Part shown: one piece after another, positions 25,358 through 32,858 of the stretch
Layout: every line of letters starts with the position of its first letter
Position numbering within the stretch: position 1 is the first letter of the stretch
Position numbers and translations under genes: made by a program
Assembly: GCF_902493135.1 (NCBI RefSeq)
Contig: NZ_CABUOD010000020.1
Coordinates: 19,455 to 83,454 of the forward strand
Length of the DNA stretch: 64,000 nt
Direction of reading: 5' to 3'
DNA from: an uncultured Parabacteroides sp.
GTDB taxonomy: Bacteria > Bacteroidota > Bacteroidia > Bacteroidales > Tannerellaceae
The notes under the pieces: model-generated
The model's input: the letters and a program-made list of their open reading frames with translations, nothing else
Databases searched by the model: none
What the model was told of the DNA's origin: nothing

Positions 25358-26971
25358 ATGATAACGGTTAACAATCTGGACGTACAGTTCGGAAAACGTA
25401 TCCTGTTCCAGGATGTCAATATGAAGTTTACACCGGGCAACTGCTACGGTATCATCGGGGCTAACGGCGCCGGTAAATCAACATTCCTCCGTGTTATCAG
25501 CAAGCAGCTGGACCCGACACGCGGAACCGTGTCTTTAGGACCGGGCGAACGCCTTTCCGTATTGAGCCAGGATCACTTCGCATTCGACGAATATACCGTA
25601 ATAGACACGGTGTTGATGGGCCACACCACCCTTTGGGAGGTGATGAGCGAGAAAAACGCCCTGTATGCAAAACCCGATTTCAGCGATGCCGACGGTATCC
25701 GCGTATCGGAACTGGAAGAGAAGTTCGCCGAAATGGAAGGCTGGAATGCCGAAAGCGATGCCGCCGCCCTGCTGAGCGGCCTGGGTATCTCGGAAGAATT
25801 CCATTACACACTGATGAAGGACATGAGCGGTAAGCAGAAAGTACGTGTCCTGCTGGCACGCGCCCTTTTCGGACAACCCGATAACCTGTTGCTGGACGAG
25901 CCGACCAACGACCTCGACCTCGAAACTGTCATGTGGCTTGAAAACTACCTGGCAAACTTCGAACACACCGTGTTGGTTGTCAGCCACGACCGTCACTTCC
26001 TCGACTCCGTTTGCACGCATACGGTAGATATCGACTTCGGCAAGCTGCAGATGTTCGCCGGAAACTACAGTTTCTGGTACGAATCCAGCCAGTTAGCACT
26101 CCGCCAGCAGCAGAACCAGAATAAGAAAGCGGAAGAAAAGAAGAAAGAATTGGAAGAGTTCATCCGCCGCTTCAGCGCCAACGTGGCGAAGTCCAAACAG
26201 ACGACCAGCCGAAAGAAGATGTTGGAGAAACTGAACATCGAAGAGATCAAGCCGTCTTCACGACGTTATCCGGGTATTCTGTTCACACCGAACCGCGAAC
26301 CCGGCAACCAGATATTGGAAGTAAAGGGGCTGACAAAGTCCATCGACGGAAAAGTCCTGTTCCGGGATCTGAACTTCAATGTAGAGAAAGACGACAAGAT
26401 TGTATTCATCAGTCACGACCCGCGTGCGATGACCGCCCTTTTCCAGATCATCAACGGAGAAGAAAAGGCAGATGCCGGAACCTATCAGTGGGGACAAACC
26501 ATCACGACGACCTATCTGCCGCTCGACAACTCCAACTATTTCAACTCGGATTACAACCTGATCGACTGGTTGAGCCAGTTCTCGCCCGACACGAACGAAG
26601 TCTTCCTGAAAGGCTTCCTCGGTCGTATGCTGTTTTCCGGCGAAGAGCTGTTGAAGAAAGTGAGCGTACTTTCCGGAGGTGAAAAGATGCGTTGTATGAT
26701 CTCCCGCATGATGTTGACGGATGCCAACTGCATCATCCTCGACACGCCGACCAACCATCTGGACCTGGAATCCATCCAGGCTTTCAACAACACCTTGCAG
26801 TCATTCAAAGGAAACATCCTGTTCTCCAGCCATGACCACGAGTTCATCCAGACGGTTGCCAACCGCATCATCGAGCTGACTCCGAACGGCATTATCGACC
26901 GTATGATGGAATACGACGACTATATTACCGATCCGATGGTCGCCGAGCTGAGAGAAAAGCTTTATAAATAA
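25358..26971 (+). CDS. ABC-F ATPase with a degenerate second nucleotide-binding domain
   Basis: A 537-residue soluble ABC-F protein; relatives bind the ribosome and relieve stalling. Domain 1 is complete: Walker A GANGAGKST (34-42), signature SGKQ (157-160), Walker B LLLDEPTNDLD (177-187). A charged linker (250-295) follows. Domain 2 keeps LSGGE (438-442), but its P-loop reads ISHDPRAMTAL (351-361) with no Gly-Lys-Ser/Thr, and its Walker B reads LDTPTNHLD (461-469), with Thr for the catalytic Glu. So only one site should hydrolyse ATP. No membrane domain is nearby. A strong palindromic terminator follows. Confidence 0.93.
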   Translation: MITVNNLDVQFGKRILFQDVNMKFTPGNCYGIIGANGAGKSTFLRVISKQLDPTRGTVSLGPGERLSVLSQDHFAFDEYTVIDTVLMGHTTLWEVMSEKNALYAKPDFSDADGIRVSELEEKFAEMEGWNAESDAAALLSGLGISEEFHYTLMKDMSGKQKVRVLLARALFGQPDNLLLDEPTNDLDLETVMWLENYLANFEHTVLVVSHDRHFLDSVCTHTVDIDFGKLQMFAGNYSFWYESSQLALRQQQNQNKKAEEKKKELEEFIRRFSANVAKSKQTTSRKKMLEKLNIEEIKPSSRRYPGILFTPNREPGNQILEVKGLTKSIDGKVLFRDLNFNVEKDDKIVFISHDPRAMTALFQIINGEEKADAGTYQWGQTITTTYLPLDNSNYFNSDYNLIDWLSQFSPDTNEVFLKGFLGRMLFSGEELLKKVSVLSGGEKMRCMISRMMLTDANCIILDTPTNHLDLESIQAFNNTLQSFKGNILFSSHDHEFIQTVANRIIELTPNGIIDRMMEYDDYITDPMVAELREKLYK

Positions 26972-26996
26972 ACAAGCATTGATAACTTTCCAGAAG

Positions 26997-27024
26997 AAGA
27001 ACCAGGTACGCGTACCTGGTTCTT
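26997..27024 (+). terminator. Perfect 28-bp palindromic terminator
   Basis: The sequence is a perfect palindrome centred between 27010 and 27011, with arms AAGAACCAGGTACG and CGTACCTGGTTCTT, followed by TCTTTCT. It lies 26 bp after the ABC-F stop and 22 bp before the next ATG. The outer part, AAGAACCAGG/CCTGGTTCTT, is reused at 35000-35056. Confidence 0.75.
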
Positions 27025-27045
27025 TCTCCGATACCTTCCCTGTAT

Positions 27046-28905
27046 ATGAAGAAAAGAATCCTCTTCCTCCTCGCCCTATTTTTGATCTGGTTACCACTCT
27101 TGGCAGTCCAAAAGCCGGTGTTCATGCTGTACCACCATGCCTTAGCGAGCGGATGCCTGCTAATCGATTACCTTAAGGTAATTACACACGGGTTGCTGTT
27201 GGACTGTACGATAGCCGGCTATCTGACGGCGTTACCTTTACTGATGACATTAGTTTCGGTATGGTTGCCGGGGACTTTTTACAGGAGACTGCTGAAAGGA
27301 TATTTCGGGATCATGGCGGTATTGATCGCAGCGATCTTCTCCATAGATGTGGCTTTATACAGCTATTGGGGATTCAGGTTGGATGCAACGCTTTTCTTCT
27401 ATCTCCAATCACCCGGTGATGCGATGGCAAGCGTACCGCCGGGACAATTCGTTGCCCAGTTGCTGATGTTCGCCGTATATGCTTTCGGGATATATTGGGT
27501 ATTGAAAAGGTTTATCGTTCCGCTCTTCCCTGCAACACAGGTACGGAAACGGTTGAGCGGAAGCCTTATCATTATCCTGTCGGGAGGAATACTCTTCATT
27601 CCGATACGGGGAGGAGTAACGACTTCGACGGCGAACGTGGGGATGGTATATTTCAGCCAAAACCAGTTCCTTAACCATTCGGCAATCAATCCTTGTTTCA
27701 GCCTGGTCGCCTCGCTCAGCAAGCAGCAGGATTTTGCGGCACAGTTCAATTTCTTTCCGGAAGAGGAAAGGAAGGAGATAATGAGTACCTTGTCCCAGCG
27801 CTCCCGCATCAAGTGCGGGAACGAGGAAGACGCCACGATGCCGCAAGCCCTTCTCAATACCTCTCGGCCGAATATATTGATTATCCTGATGGAAAGTTTC
27901 TCGGCGAACGCGATCGGGGCGGTCGGCGGAGATTCGGTCATTACGCCCAACCTAAACCGGTTGAGTAAGGAAGGTGTGCTTTTCACCAACATGTATGCCA
28001 ATTCGTTCCGGACAGACAGAGGTATCGTTTCGGTGCTGAACGGGTATCTGGCGCAGCCGACCACTTCCATCATGAAGTATCCGGCAAAAAGCCAAACGCT
28101 CCCCTCCATTGCCAAAAGACTGACTAACGAAGGATATGTCGCCGACATGCTGTATGGCGGAGACATCAACTTCACCAATATGCAGAGTTATTTCTTCAGT
28201 TCCGGTTATGGCCGGATCACGGCAGACCGTGATTTTCCGCTCACCAGCCGCCTGAGCAAATGGGGAGCGAACGACGATGTGACGTTCCGACACCTGTACG
28301 AAGACATCAAAAGCAGGGACAGCCAGGCACCCTGGCTCAGCACGTTCCTGACGTTAAGCAGCCATGAGCCTTTTGAAGTACCCTATCACCGATTGGACGA
28401 AATGGGACTGTATCCGAACTCGGTTGCTTTCACGGACAGTTGCATCGGCGACTTCATCGATAAGCTGAAAGAGCTGCCGGCATGGAAGAACACGCTGGTT
28501 ATTTTCGTTTCCGACCACGGATATCCTTATCCGAAAGAGGTAACGGGCTATGAACCCCGCCGCTACCATATCCCGATGCTCTGGATCGGCGGTGCGGTGA
28601 AAGAACCTGTCGTGATCGACAAATATGCCAACCAGACGGATCTTGCCGCCACCTTGTTGAACCAATTAGGGATCGATCACGACGCTTTCACTTTCAGCCG
28701 GAACATCCTAAGCCCCGATTACCCGGAATATGCTTTCTACACTTATTCCAACGGGTTCGGGTTTATCGACAGTACCGGTATCTCCGTCTATGACAACGAA
28801 GGAAACAAGCCTCTGATCGAAACTCCCCGCGAAGGCAGCGACCTGCGACTTCGCAAAGGAAAGGCATTGCTGCAAACTCTTTATGACGATTTAGGAAACA
28901 GGTAA
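27046..28905 (+). CDS. LTA-synthase-like membrane phosphotransferase/sulfatase-fold protein
   Basis: A 619-residue inner-membrane protein. The N-terminal 190 residues carry about five membrane spans; the rest is a periplasmic alkaline-phosphatase/sulfatase domain with ILIILMESFSANAIG (metal-binding Glu), the nucleophile Thr in SFRTDRGIVSVL, and VSDHGYPYPKE. This is the LTA synthase (LtaS/MdoB) arrangement. In Gram-negatives such proteins usually add phosphoglycerol or phosphoethanolamine to glycans or lipid A, as no lipoteichoic acid exists. The start sits 22 bp after the terminator. The true substrate is unknown. Confidence 0.88.
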   Translation: MKKRILFLLALFLIWLPLLAVQKPVFMLYHHALASGCLLIDYLKVITHGLLLDCTIAGYLTALPLLMTLVSVWLPGTFYRRLLKGYFGIMAVLIAAIFSIDVALYSYWGFRLDATLFFYLQSPGDAMASVPPGQFVAQLLMFAVYAFGIYWVLKRFIVPLFPATQVRKRLSGSLIIILSGGILFIPIRGGVTTSTANVGMVYFSQNQFLNHSAINPCFSLVASLSKQQDFAAQFNFFPEEERKEIMSTLSQRSRIKCGNEEDATMPQALLNTSRPNILIILMESFSANAIGAVGGDSVITPNLNRLSKEGVLFTNMYANSFRTDRGIVSVLNGYLAQPTTSIMKYPAKSQTLPSIAKRLTNEGYVADMLYGGDINFTNMQSYFFSSGYGRITADRDFPLTSRLSKWGANDDVTFRHLYEDIKSRDSQAPWLSTFLTLSSHEPFEVPYHRLDEMGLYPNSVAFTDSCIGDFIDKLKELPAWKNTLVIFVSDHGYPYPKEVTGYEPRRYHIPMLWIGGAVKEPVVIDKYANQTDLAATLLNQLGIDHDAFTFSRNILSPDYPEYAFYTYSNGFGFIDSTGISVYDNEGNKPLIETPREGSDLRLRKGKALLQTLYDDLGNR

Positions 28906-28976
28906 ACATGCAAGATGGGAAGTGTTTGTTATATTTATCCGTCGGTAGAAGTAAAAGGATCAACCAAATATTTCAC

Positions 28977-28984
28977 TACATTTG
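28977..28984 (+). promoter_or_regulatory. Promoter -7 box of the DUF3843-type gene
   Basis: TACATTTG matches TAnnTTTG exactly and lies 42 nt before the ATG at 29026. No convincing -33 element was found. Confidence 0.55.
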
Positions 28985-29025
28985 TACCCACGAATCATTA
29001 ATATAGACACGAATTATTTTAATAT

Positions 29026-30273
29026 ATGAAGGACATTAAAATCTATCCGAAAGATTGGTTGCAGTTGCACCCTTATAAGCAGTCAGATCCGACAGATCTC
29101 TATTATACTAATATCGCAAACCGCATTTACGGCATGCTGGAAGAAACACACCTCGCCTATTCTTTTGAGAAGGACGAGGTGAAACAGATCTGTATACGCA
29201 TGGCTGCCTATTTTGAGGACGTCATTTCCGGTCTGAATATCTGGCGCTCGTTCATCACGGAGCACAAAGCCTTATACGGTAAATTCCTCCCGTTTTATAC
29301 ACCTGACGATCATTATTATGATGACGAGGTCAACTATGAAGACATCCGGTTCTTGCTCTGGCATTACACACAGCAGTATCACGGGCATCGCAATGGCACA
29401 TTCGTCAGTCCCGACAATGCGGCAAATGGTGATACTGCCAGCCTGATCTACCAGATGTTTTGCGACGAATGGACGACAGCACCGGAGAACGAACGGCTGC
29501 AACAGCTCTTTGCTCCGGAAACCCGCTATGAGGATGTCGACAAATACAATGAATTGCTCCACTGGTTCCACTACCGATGTTACCTGTTTACCGATTCATT
29601 ACAGGAACTGACGGATACAGTCAAGGAATATTGGAAACAGGTGAAAGATAAAGACGAGCAGTTCATCATAGTTGCCCACAATACATTGGCACATATTTCC
29701 AAAAGAATGTTCTTGGCTTACACCTCCCCAAAATGGCTTTCGTTGATTCTTCCGGCAGACCATCCGGATCACAGCCTGTTCGTTGAAGAAGGTGAAAAAG
29801 CACAGACATTCAAAGAACCGGAGTCCGAAGAGAGTGAGAAAGAGCTGGCCGAGCACTTCGAGAAATTCACGGCAGCGGCAGAAGGTAAAGCACTTCTTTA
29901 TTTCCAAAACAAACAGGAATTCCTCGATTTCCTGACGAAGATCGGTATCAAAACGGAAGGAGCGATAGGCGATACAATCCCCCGGAAATTTGCCGTTTAT
30001 GCCACCCCTTCAGAAGGTCTGCAAATCCTGACTGACGGCGTTGAGTATATCAAAGACGAAAACAATCCCTTCTACGATCAGAAGAAAGCGGAAGAGCAAG
30101 GTCTGTCCTTCTTCATGATCCGGAAATGCAGCCCGTATCTGCTGAGAATATTGGAAGAAAAAGACATGTTGTCAGATGCGCAGGCAAAGAGCCTGATCGG
30201 TGAGGAACGCAGCAAGGCAATCGTTCACGAGAACTGGGAGTTCCTGATGAGATATTTCCTTCGGGAATATTGA
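29026..30273 (+). CDS. Cytosolic protein of unknown function (probable DUF3843 family)
   Basis: A 415-residue acidic, soluble protein without signal peptide or membrane span. The opening IYPKDWLQLHPYKQSDPTDL and the repeated mention of YYLN/NRIY-like helices fit what I recall of the Bacteroidales DUF3843 family, whose role is not known. Most of the chain is predicted helical with a Glu-rich centre (about 260-290, EPESEESEKELAEHFEKF). It is a single gene whose stop codon is part of a long hairpin shared with the convergent oxidoreductase. Confidence 0.7.
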   Translation: MKDIKIYPKDWLQLHPYKQSDPTDLYYTNIANRIYGMLEETHLAYSFEKDEVKQICIRMAAYFEDVISGLNIWRSFITEHKALYGKFLPFYTPDDHYYDDEVNYEDIRFLLWHYTQQYHGHRNGTFVSPDNAANGDTASLIYQMFCDEWTTAPENERLQQLFAPETRYEDVDKYNELLHWFHYRCYLFTDSLQELTDTVKEYWKQVKDKDEQFIIVAHNTLAHISKRMFLAYTSPKWLSLILPADHPDHSLFVEEGEKAQTFKEPESEESEKELAEHFEKFTAAAEGKALLYFQNKQEFLDFLTKIGIKTEGAIGDTIPRKFAVYATPSEGLQILTDGVEYIKDENNPFYDQKKAEEQGLSFFMIRKCSPYLLRILEEKDMLSDAQAKSLIGEERSKAIVHENWEFLMRYFLREY

Positions 30274-30318
30274 TTTATCTGTTACTTTGGGCTTGATCCA
30301 AAAGTAACGGATAAATCA
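30271..30318. terminator. Long bidirectional hairpin spanning two stop codons
   Basis: Outer arms TGATTTATC (30271-30279) and GATAAATCA (30310-30318) enclose GTTACTTTGGG/CCAAAAGTAAC (30281-30291/30298-30308, one mismatch). The TGA stop of the forward gene is the left end and the TGA stop of the reverse gene is the right end, so the element is exactly bounded by both genes. It is the same stem family as 25276-25303. Confidence 0.75.
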
Positions 30319-31356
30319 GTTTTTATCCGCCGGATACCGAATTCCCAATTGCCTGCGCACTTCATCGATGATTTCCAACGTGATCAGGGAATGTTCGTGG
30401 CTGTTGATCACGGATTGTCGTTTACCCGACAAAACCAGATCGATAAACTCCGCCACCTCATAATAATATTCATCCTTATCCGTCACCGCACTTATATCTT
30501 GAGGTTGGGCAGAGAGACCTTTACCGGAAGCGGCCGCCAGGCGAGGCGTATATTTCACCTCACCGATTATATTGATCCGGTCGAGCGTTATGTTGCCATC
30601 TTCCCCCTGTATCTCTGTAGGCAGGGAAGAATTGGCTATTTTGGAATAGAGAACGGTCGCACTCATTCCTTCGTATTCGAAATTGACGGCTCCCTGTCCA
30701 TCCGCTCCAGACGAAAGGACAATCCCGGAAGCATCCATCTTTTTCGGGCGTCCGAACAAAACGACCATCGGATAAACGGTATAAATCCCGATATCCATCA
30801 TCGCCCCATTCGACAGTTCGGGCCTGAATGCATTCAGCACGACTCCTTCCTTGAATTTATCATATCGGGAAGAATACTGGCAATAGCAGGAAAAATAGCG
30901 TCGTATCGTTCCCAAGCGTCCCAAGTTTTCCCGTACCGACCGGAAATTCGGGGTAAGAGTCGGCTTCATTGCCTCCATCAGCGTAACGTCATACTCCGCT
31001 GAGGCAGCGATCATCTCCCTCACCTCCCGTGCATTCGAAGCGAAAGGTTTCTCACAGAGCACGTGCTTTCCATACTTCATGCACAAGATACTCTGTTCCG
31101 CATGAAGGAAATTAGGCGATGCGATATACACTGCATCGATCAACGGACTTTTCGCCATCTCTTCCAGAGAAGTAAAAGTATAAGGTATCTGATGTTTGGC
31201 GGCAAAGGCATCCGCCGTCTCCTGTTTGCGGGAATAAACGGCAACCAATTCAAAACGGTCGTCCTGCCGTGCCCCGGCAATCACCCAGTCGGTTATAAAA
31301 TTAGTCCCTACTACTCCAAAACGTACTTTTCCGGTATGTTTTTCCATATATTCCAT
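30316..31356 (-). CDS. Gfo/Idh/MocA-family oxidoreductase
   Basis: A 346-residue NAD(P)-dependent oxidoreductase. The Rossmann start RFGVVGTNFITDWVIAGAR (about 12-30), the conserved CEKPFASN block with the catalytic Lys (about 98) and the C-terminal alpha/beta substrate domain are all typical of the family. These enzymes act on sugars, inositols or bilins; the substrate here is unknown. An internal Met four codons in (MEKHTG, 31347) is an alternative start. It begins 6 bp after the comB stop, so the two are cotranscribed. Confidence 0.9.
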   Translation of the reverse strand: MEYMEKHTGKVRFGVVGTNFITDWVIAGARQDDRFELVAVYSRKQETADAFAAKHQIPYTFTSLEEMAKSPLIDAVYIASPNFLHAEQSILCMKYGKHVLCEKPFASNAREVREMIAASAEYDVTLMEAMKPTLTPNFRSVRENLGRLGTIRRYFSCYCQYSSRYDKFKEGVVLNAFRPELSNGAMMDIGIYTVYPMVVLFGRPKKMDASGIVLSSGADGQGAVNFEYEGMSATVLYSKIANSSLPTEIQGEDGNITLDRINIIGEVKYTPRLAAASGKGLSAQPQDISAVTDKDEYYYEVAEFIDLVLSGKRQSVINSHEHSLITLEIIDEVRRQLGIRYPADKN

Positions 31357-31362
31357 TTCTTG

Positions 31363-32076
31363 TCAGCGTAATATTAATGTATTTTCCTCTATCGAAAGTT
31401 CGGGAACCTTGTCCGTACTACTCAATGTCAGGCAATAGGGAACAGCATCTTCGAGACGGTTCGCTTTCAGACGTCCCATATGGTCCGTCGTGTCCAAATA
31501 AGCAAGCAGGTCCTCCTTGTTGCTCGTCCACATATCACGGGCAATCACGGCTGCATCGCTGCCCGCTTCATACAGGCCGGTATTCAGCAACGTATCTGTC
31601 AAAGCTCCGCCAAAAAGCGTATCTTCTATATTCACCTTATCCTGCCATCCGGAACAGAGCACGACTACATCCCGCTTATGGCGGGCACAGTAATCGGCCA
31701 CAGCCTGCAGATTGATGAAAGCTCCCGTTATCACCCGGAAAGCAGATTGGGCGATCGTGATCGCACGCGTACCGTTAGTTGTGGTGAACACAATATCTTT
31801 TCCGGAAACCTTTTCCGGCGTATAGTCGAACGGGGAATTCCCGAAATCGGCAAACCCACAACGCTTCACATTCCGCTCCGCTCCGACCAGCCAGCCTTTT
31901 GCCTTATATGCCTCGGCCTCTTCGACAGTAGCGACCGGACGGATGCTACGAACACCATTACTAAAAGCAGCGGCCATCGTCGTCGTTGCACGGAACACAT
32001 CCACGACCACCACGATAGCTTCGGGATTATGATAGACCGGATATAATGCCGGTGAAAAACAAACATCTATTTTCAT
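31363..32076 (-). CDS. comB: 2-phosphosulfolactate phosphatase (ComB family)
   Basis: A 237-residue enzyme of the ComB family, with hallmark VVVDVFRATTTMAAAFSNG (23-41), VGAERN, GNSPFDY and FTTTNGTRAI blocks. ComB removes phosphate from phosphosulfolactate in coenzyme M synthesis in archaea; many bacteria that lack coenzyme M carry it, where its role is unclear. No other sulfolactate gene is nearby. It is the first gene of a two-gene reverse unit with the oxidoreductase. Confidence 0.92.
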   Translation of the reverse strand: MKIDVCFSPALYPVYHNPEAIVVVVDVFRATTTMAAAFSNGVRSIRPVATVEEAEAYKAKGWLVGAERNVKRCGFADFGNSPFDYTPEKVSGKDIVFTTTNGTRAITIAQSAFRVITGAFINLQAVADYCARHKRDVVVLCSGWQDKVNIEDTLFGGALTDTLLNTGLYEAGSDAAVIARDMWTSNKEDLLAYLDTTDHMGRLKANRLEDAVPYCLTLSSTDKVPELSIEENTLILR

Positions 32077-32097
32077 ATCAAACGATTATTATCCCTA

Positions 32098-32105
32098 CAA
32101 AAATA
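32098..32105 (-). promoter_or_regulatory. Possible -7 box of comB
   Basis: TATTTTTG on the reverse strand fits TAnnTTTG, 22 nt before the comB ATG. No matching -33 element is evident. Confidence 0.45.
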
Positions 32106-32181
32106 CGGGAGATTTTAAACATTTCCCACATCCGCTTGTTCTTTTAGTACATTTTTGAATAAACGTTTTAAACTAAGTCGT

Positions 32182-32775
32182 ATGAAAAGAATTGTATCTA
32201 TGATGGTGATCTTCACCCTAATGTTGGGTGGTATGACACATGTGCAGGCTCAGACAAGTAAAGCCGCAGAAAAAGCTGAAAAAAAGCAGGAAAGAAAAGA
32301 GAAAAAAGAAGAAAGGTTAGCTAAGGACGCCGTCATGGGCGAAGAAGCATTCAACAATGCCATGCAGGCTATCACAAACCAGTCGTTCGTACTCGAAGCC
32401 AACTCCGTACAACCGTTGAACGGACGTGTTTACTATGTCAACTCAAACACAAACTTCGTTTCGTTGAACGACGGACAGGCTATGGTTCAGATTGCATCCA
32501 ACTCTCCTTACCCCGGTCCTAACGGTTTAGGCGGTATCACCGTACAAGGCTCAGCATCCAACGTACAGGTCAAACAGGAAAACAACGGAAACGTATATCT
32601 GACCATGAGCGTACAGGGTATCTTTATCTCTGCAACCGTCAACTTGGTATTATACAGCGGAACCAACAATGCGATGGTTACTGTAGACCCGAACTTCTCA
32701 GGAAACGACCTGACAATGAACGGAACATTGCTTCCTTATTCAGACTCTAACGTTTTCCAAGGAACTACTTACTAA
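32182..32775 (+). CDS. DUF4251-domain exported protein
   Basis: A 197-residue exported protein. The signal peptide MKRIVSMMVIFTLMLGGMTH ends near VQAQ; then a Lys/Glu-rich linker (about 30-55, many KK/EE pairs) and a beta-rich DUF4251 domain (EAFNNAMQAITNQSFVLEAN to the end). The family is common in Bacteroidales and has no known function. The start at 32182 is chosen because it places the signal peptide at the N-terminus; upstream codons to 32155 add only charged residues. It ends in a strong terminator. Confidence 0.88.
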   Translation: MKRIVSMMVIFTLMLGGMTHVQAQTSKAAEKAEKKQERKEKKEERLAKDAVMGEEAFNNAMQAITNQSFVLEANSVQPLNGRVYYVNSNTNFVSLNDGQAMVQIASNSPYPGPNGLGGITVQGSASNVQVKQENNGNVYLTMSVQGIFISATVNLVLYSGTNNAMVTVDPNFSGNDLTMNGTLLPYSDSNVFQGTTY

Positions 32776-32803
32776 TTCATATATATATATTAAACAACAA
32801 TGA

Positions 32804-32841
32804 GAGGGCGGCCCGATAATCGAGCCGCCCTCATTTTTTTT
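32804..32841 (+). terminator. Rho-independent terminator after the DUF4251 gene
   Basis: GAGGGCGGC (32804-32812) and GCCGCCCTC (32824-32832) form a perfect 9-bp GC stem followed by A then TTTTTTTT. It acts on forward transcripts; there is no A-run on the left side to serve the convergent nagB gene. Confidence 0.9.
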
Positions 32842-32858
32842 ATGACAGTCCGGTTTAC

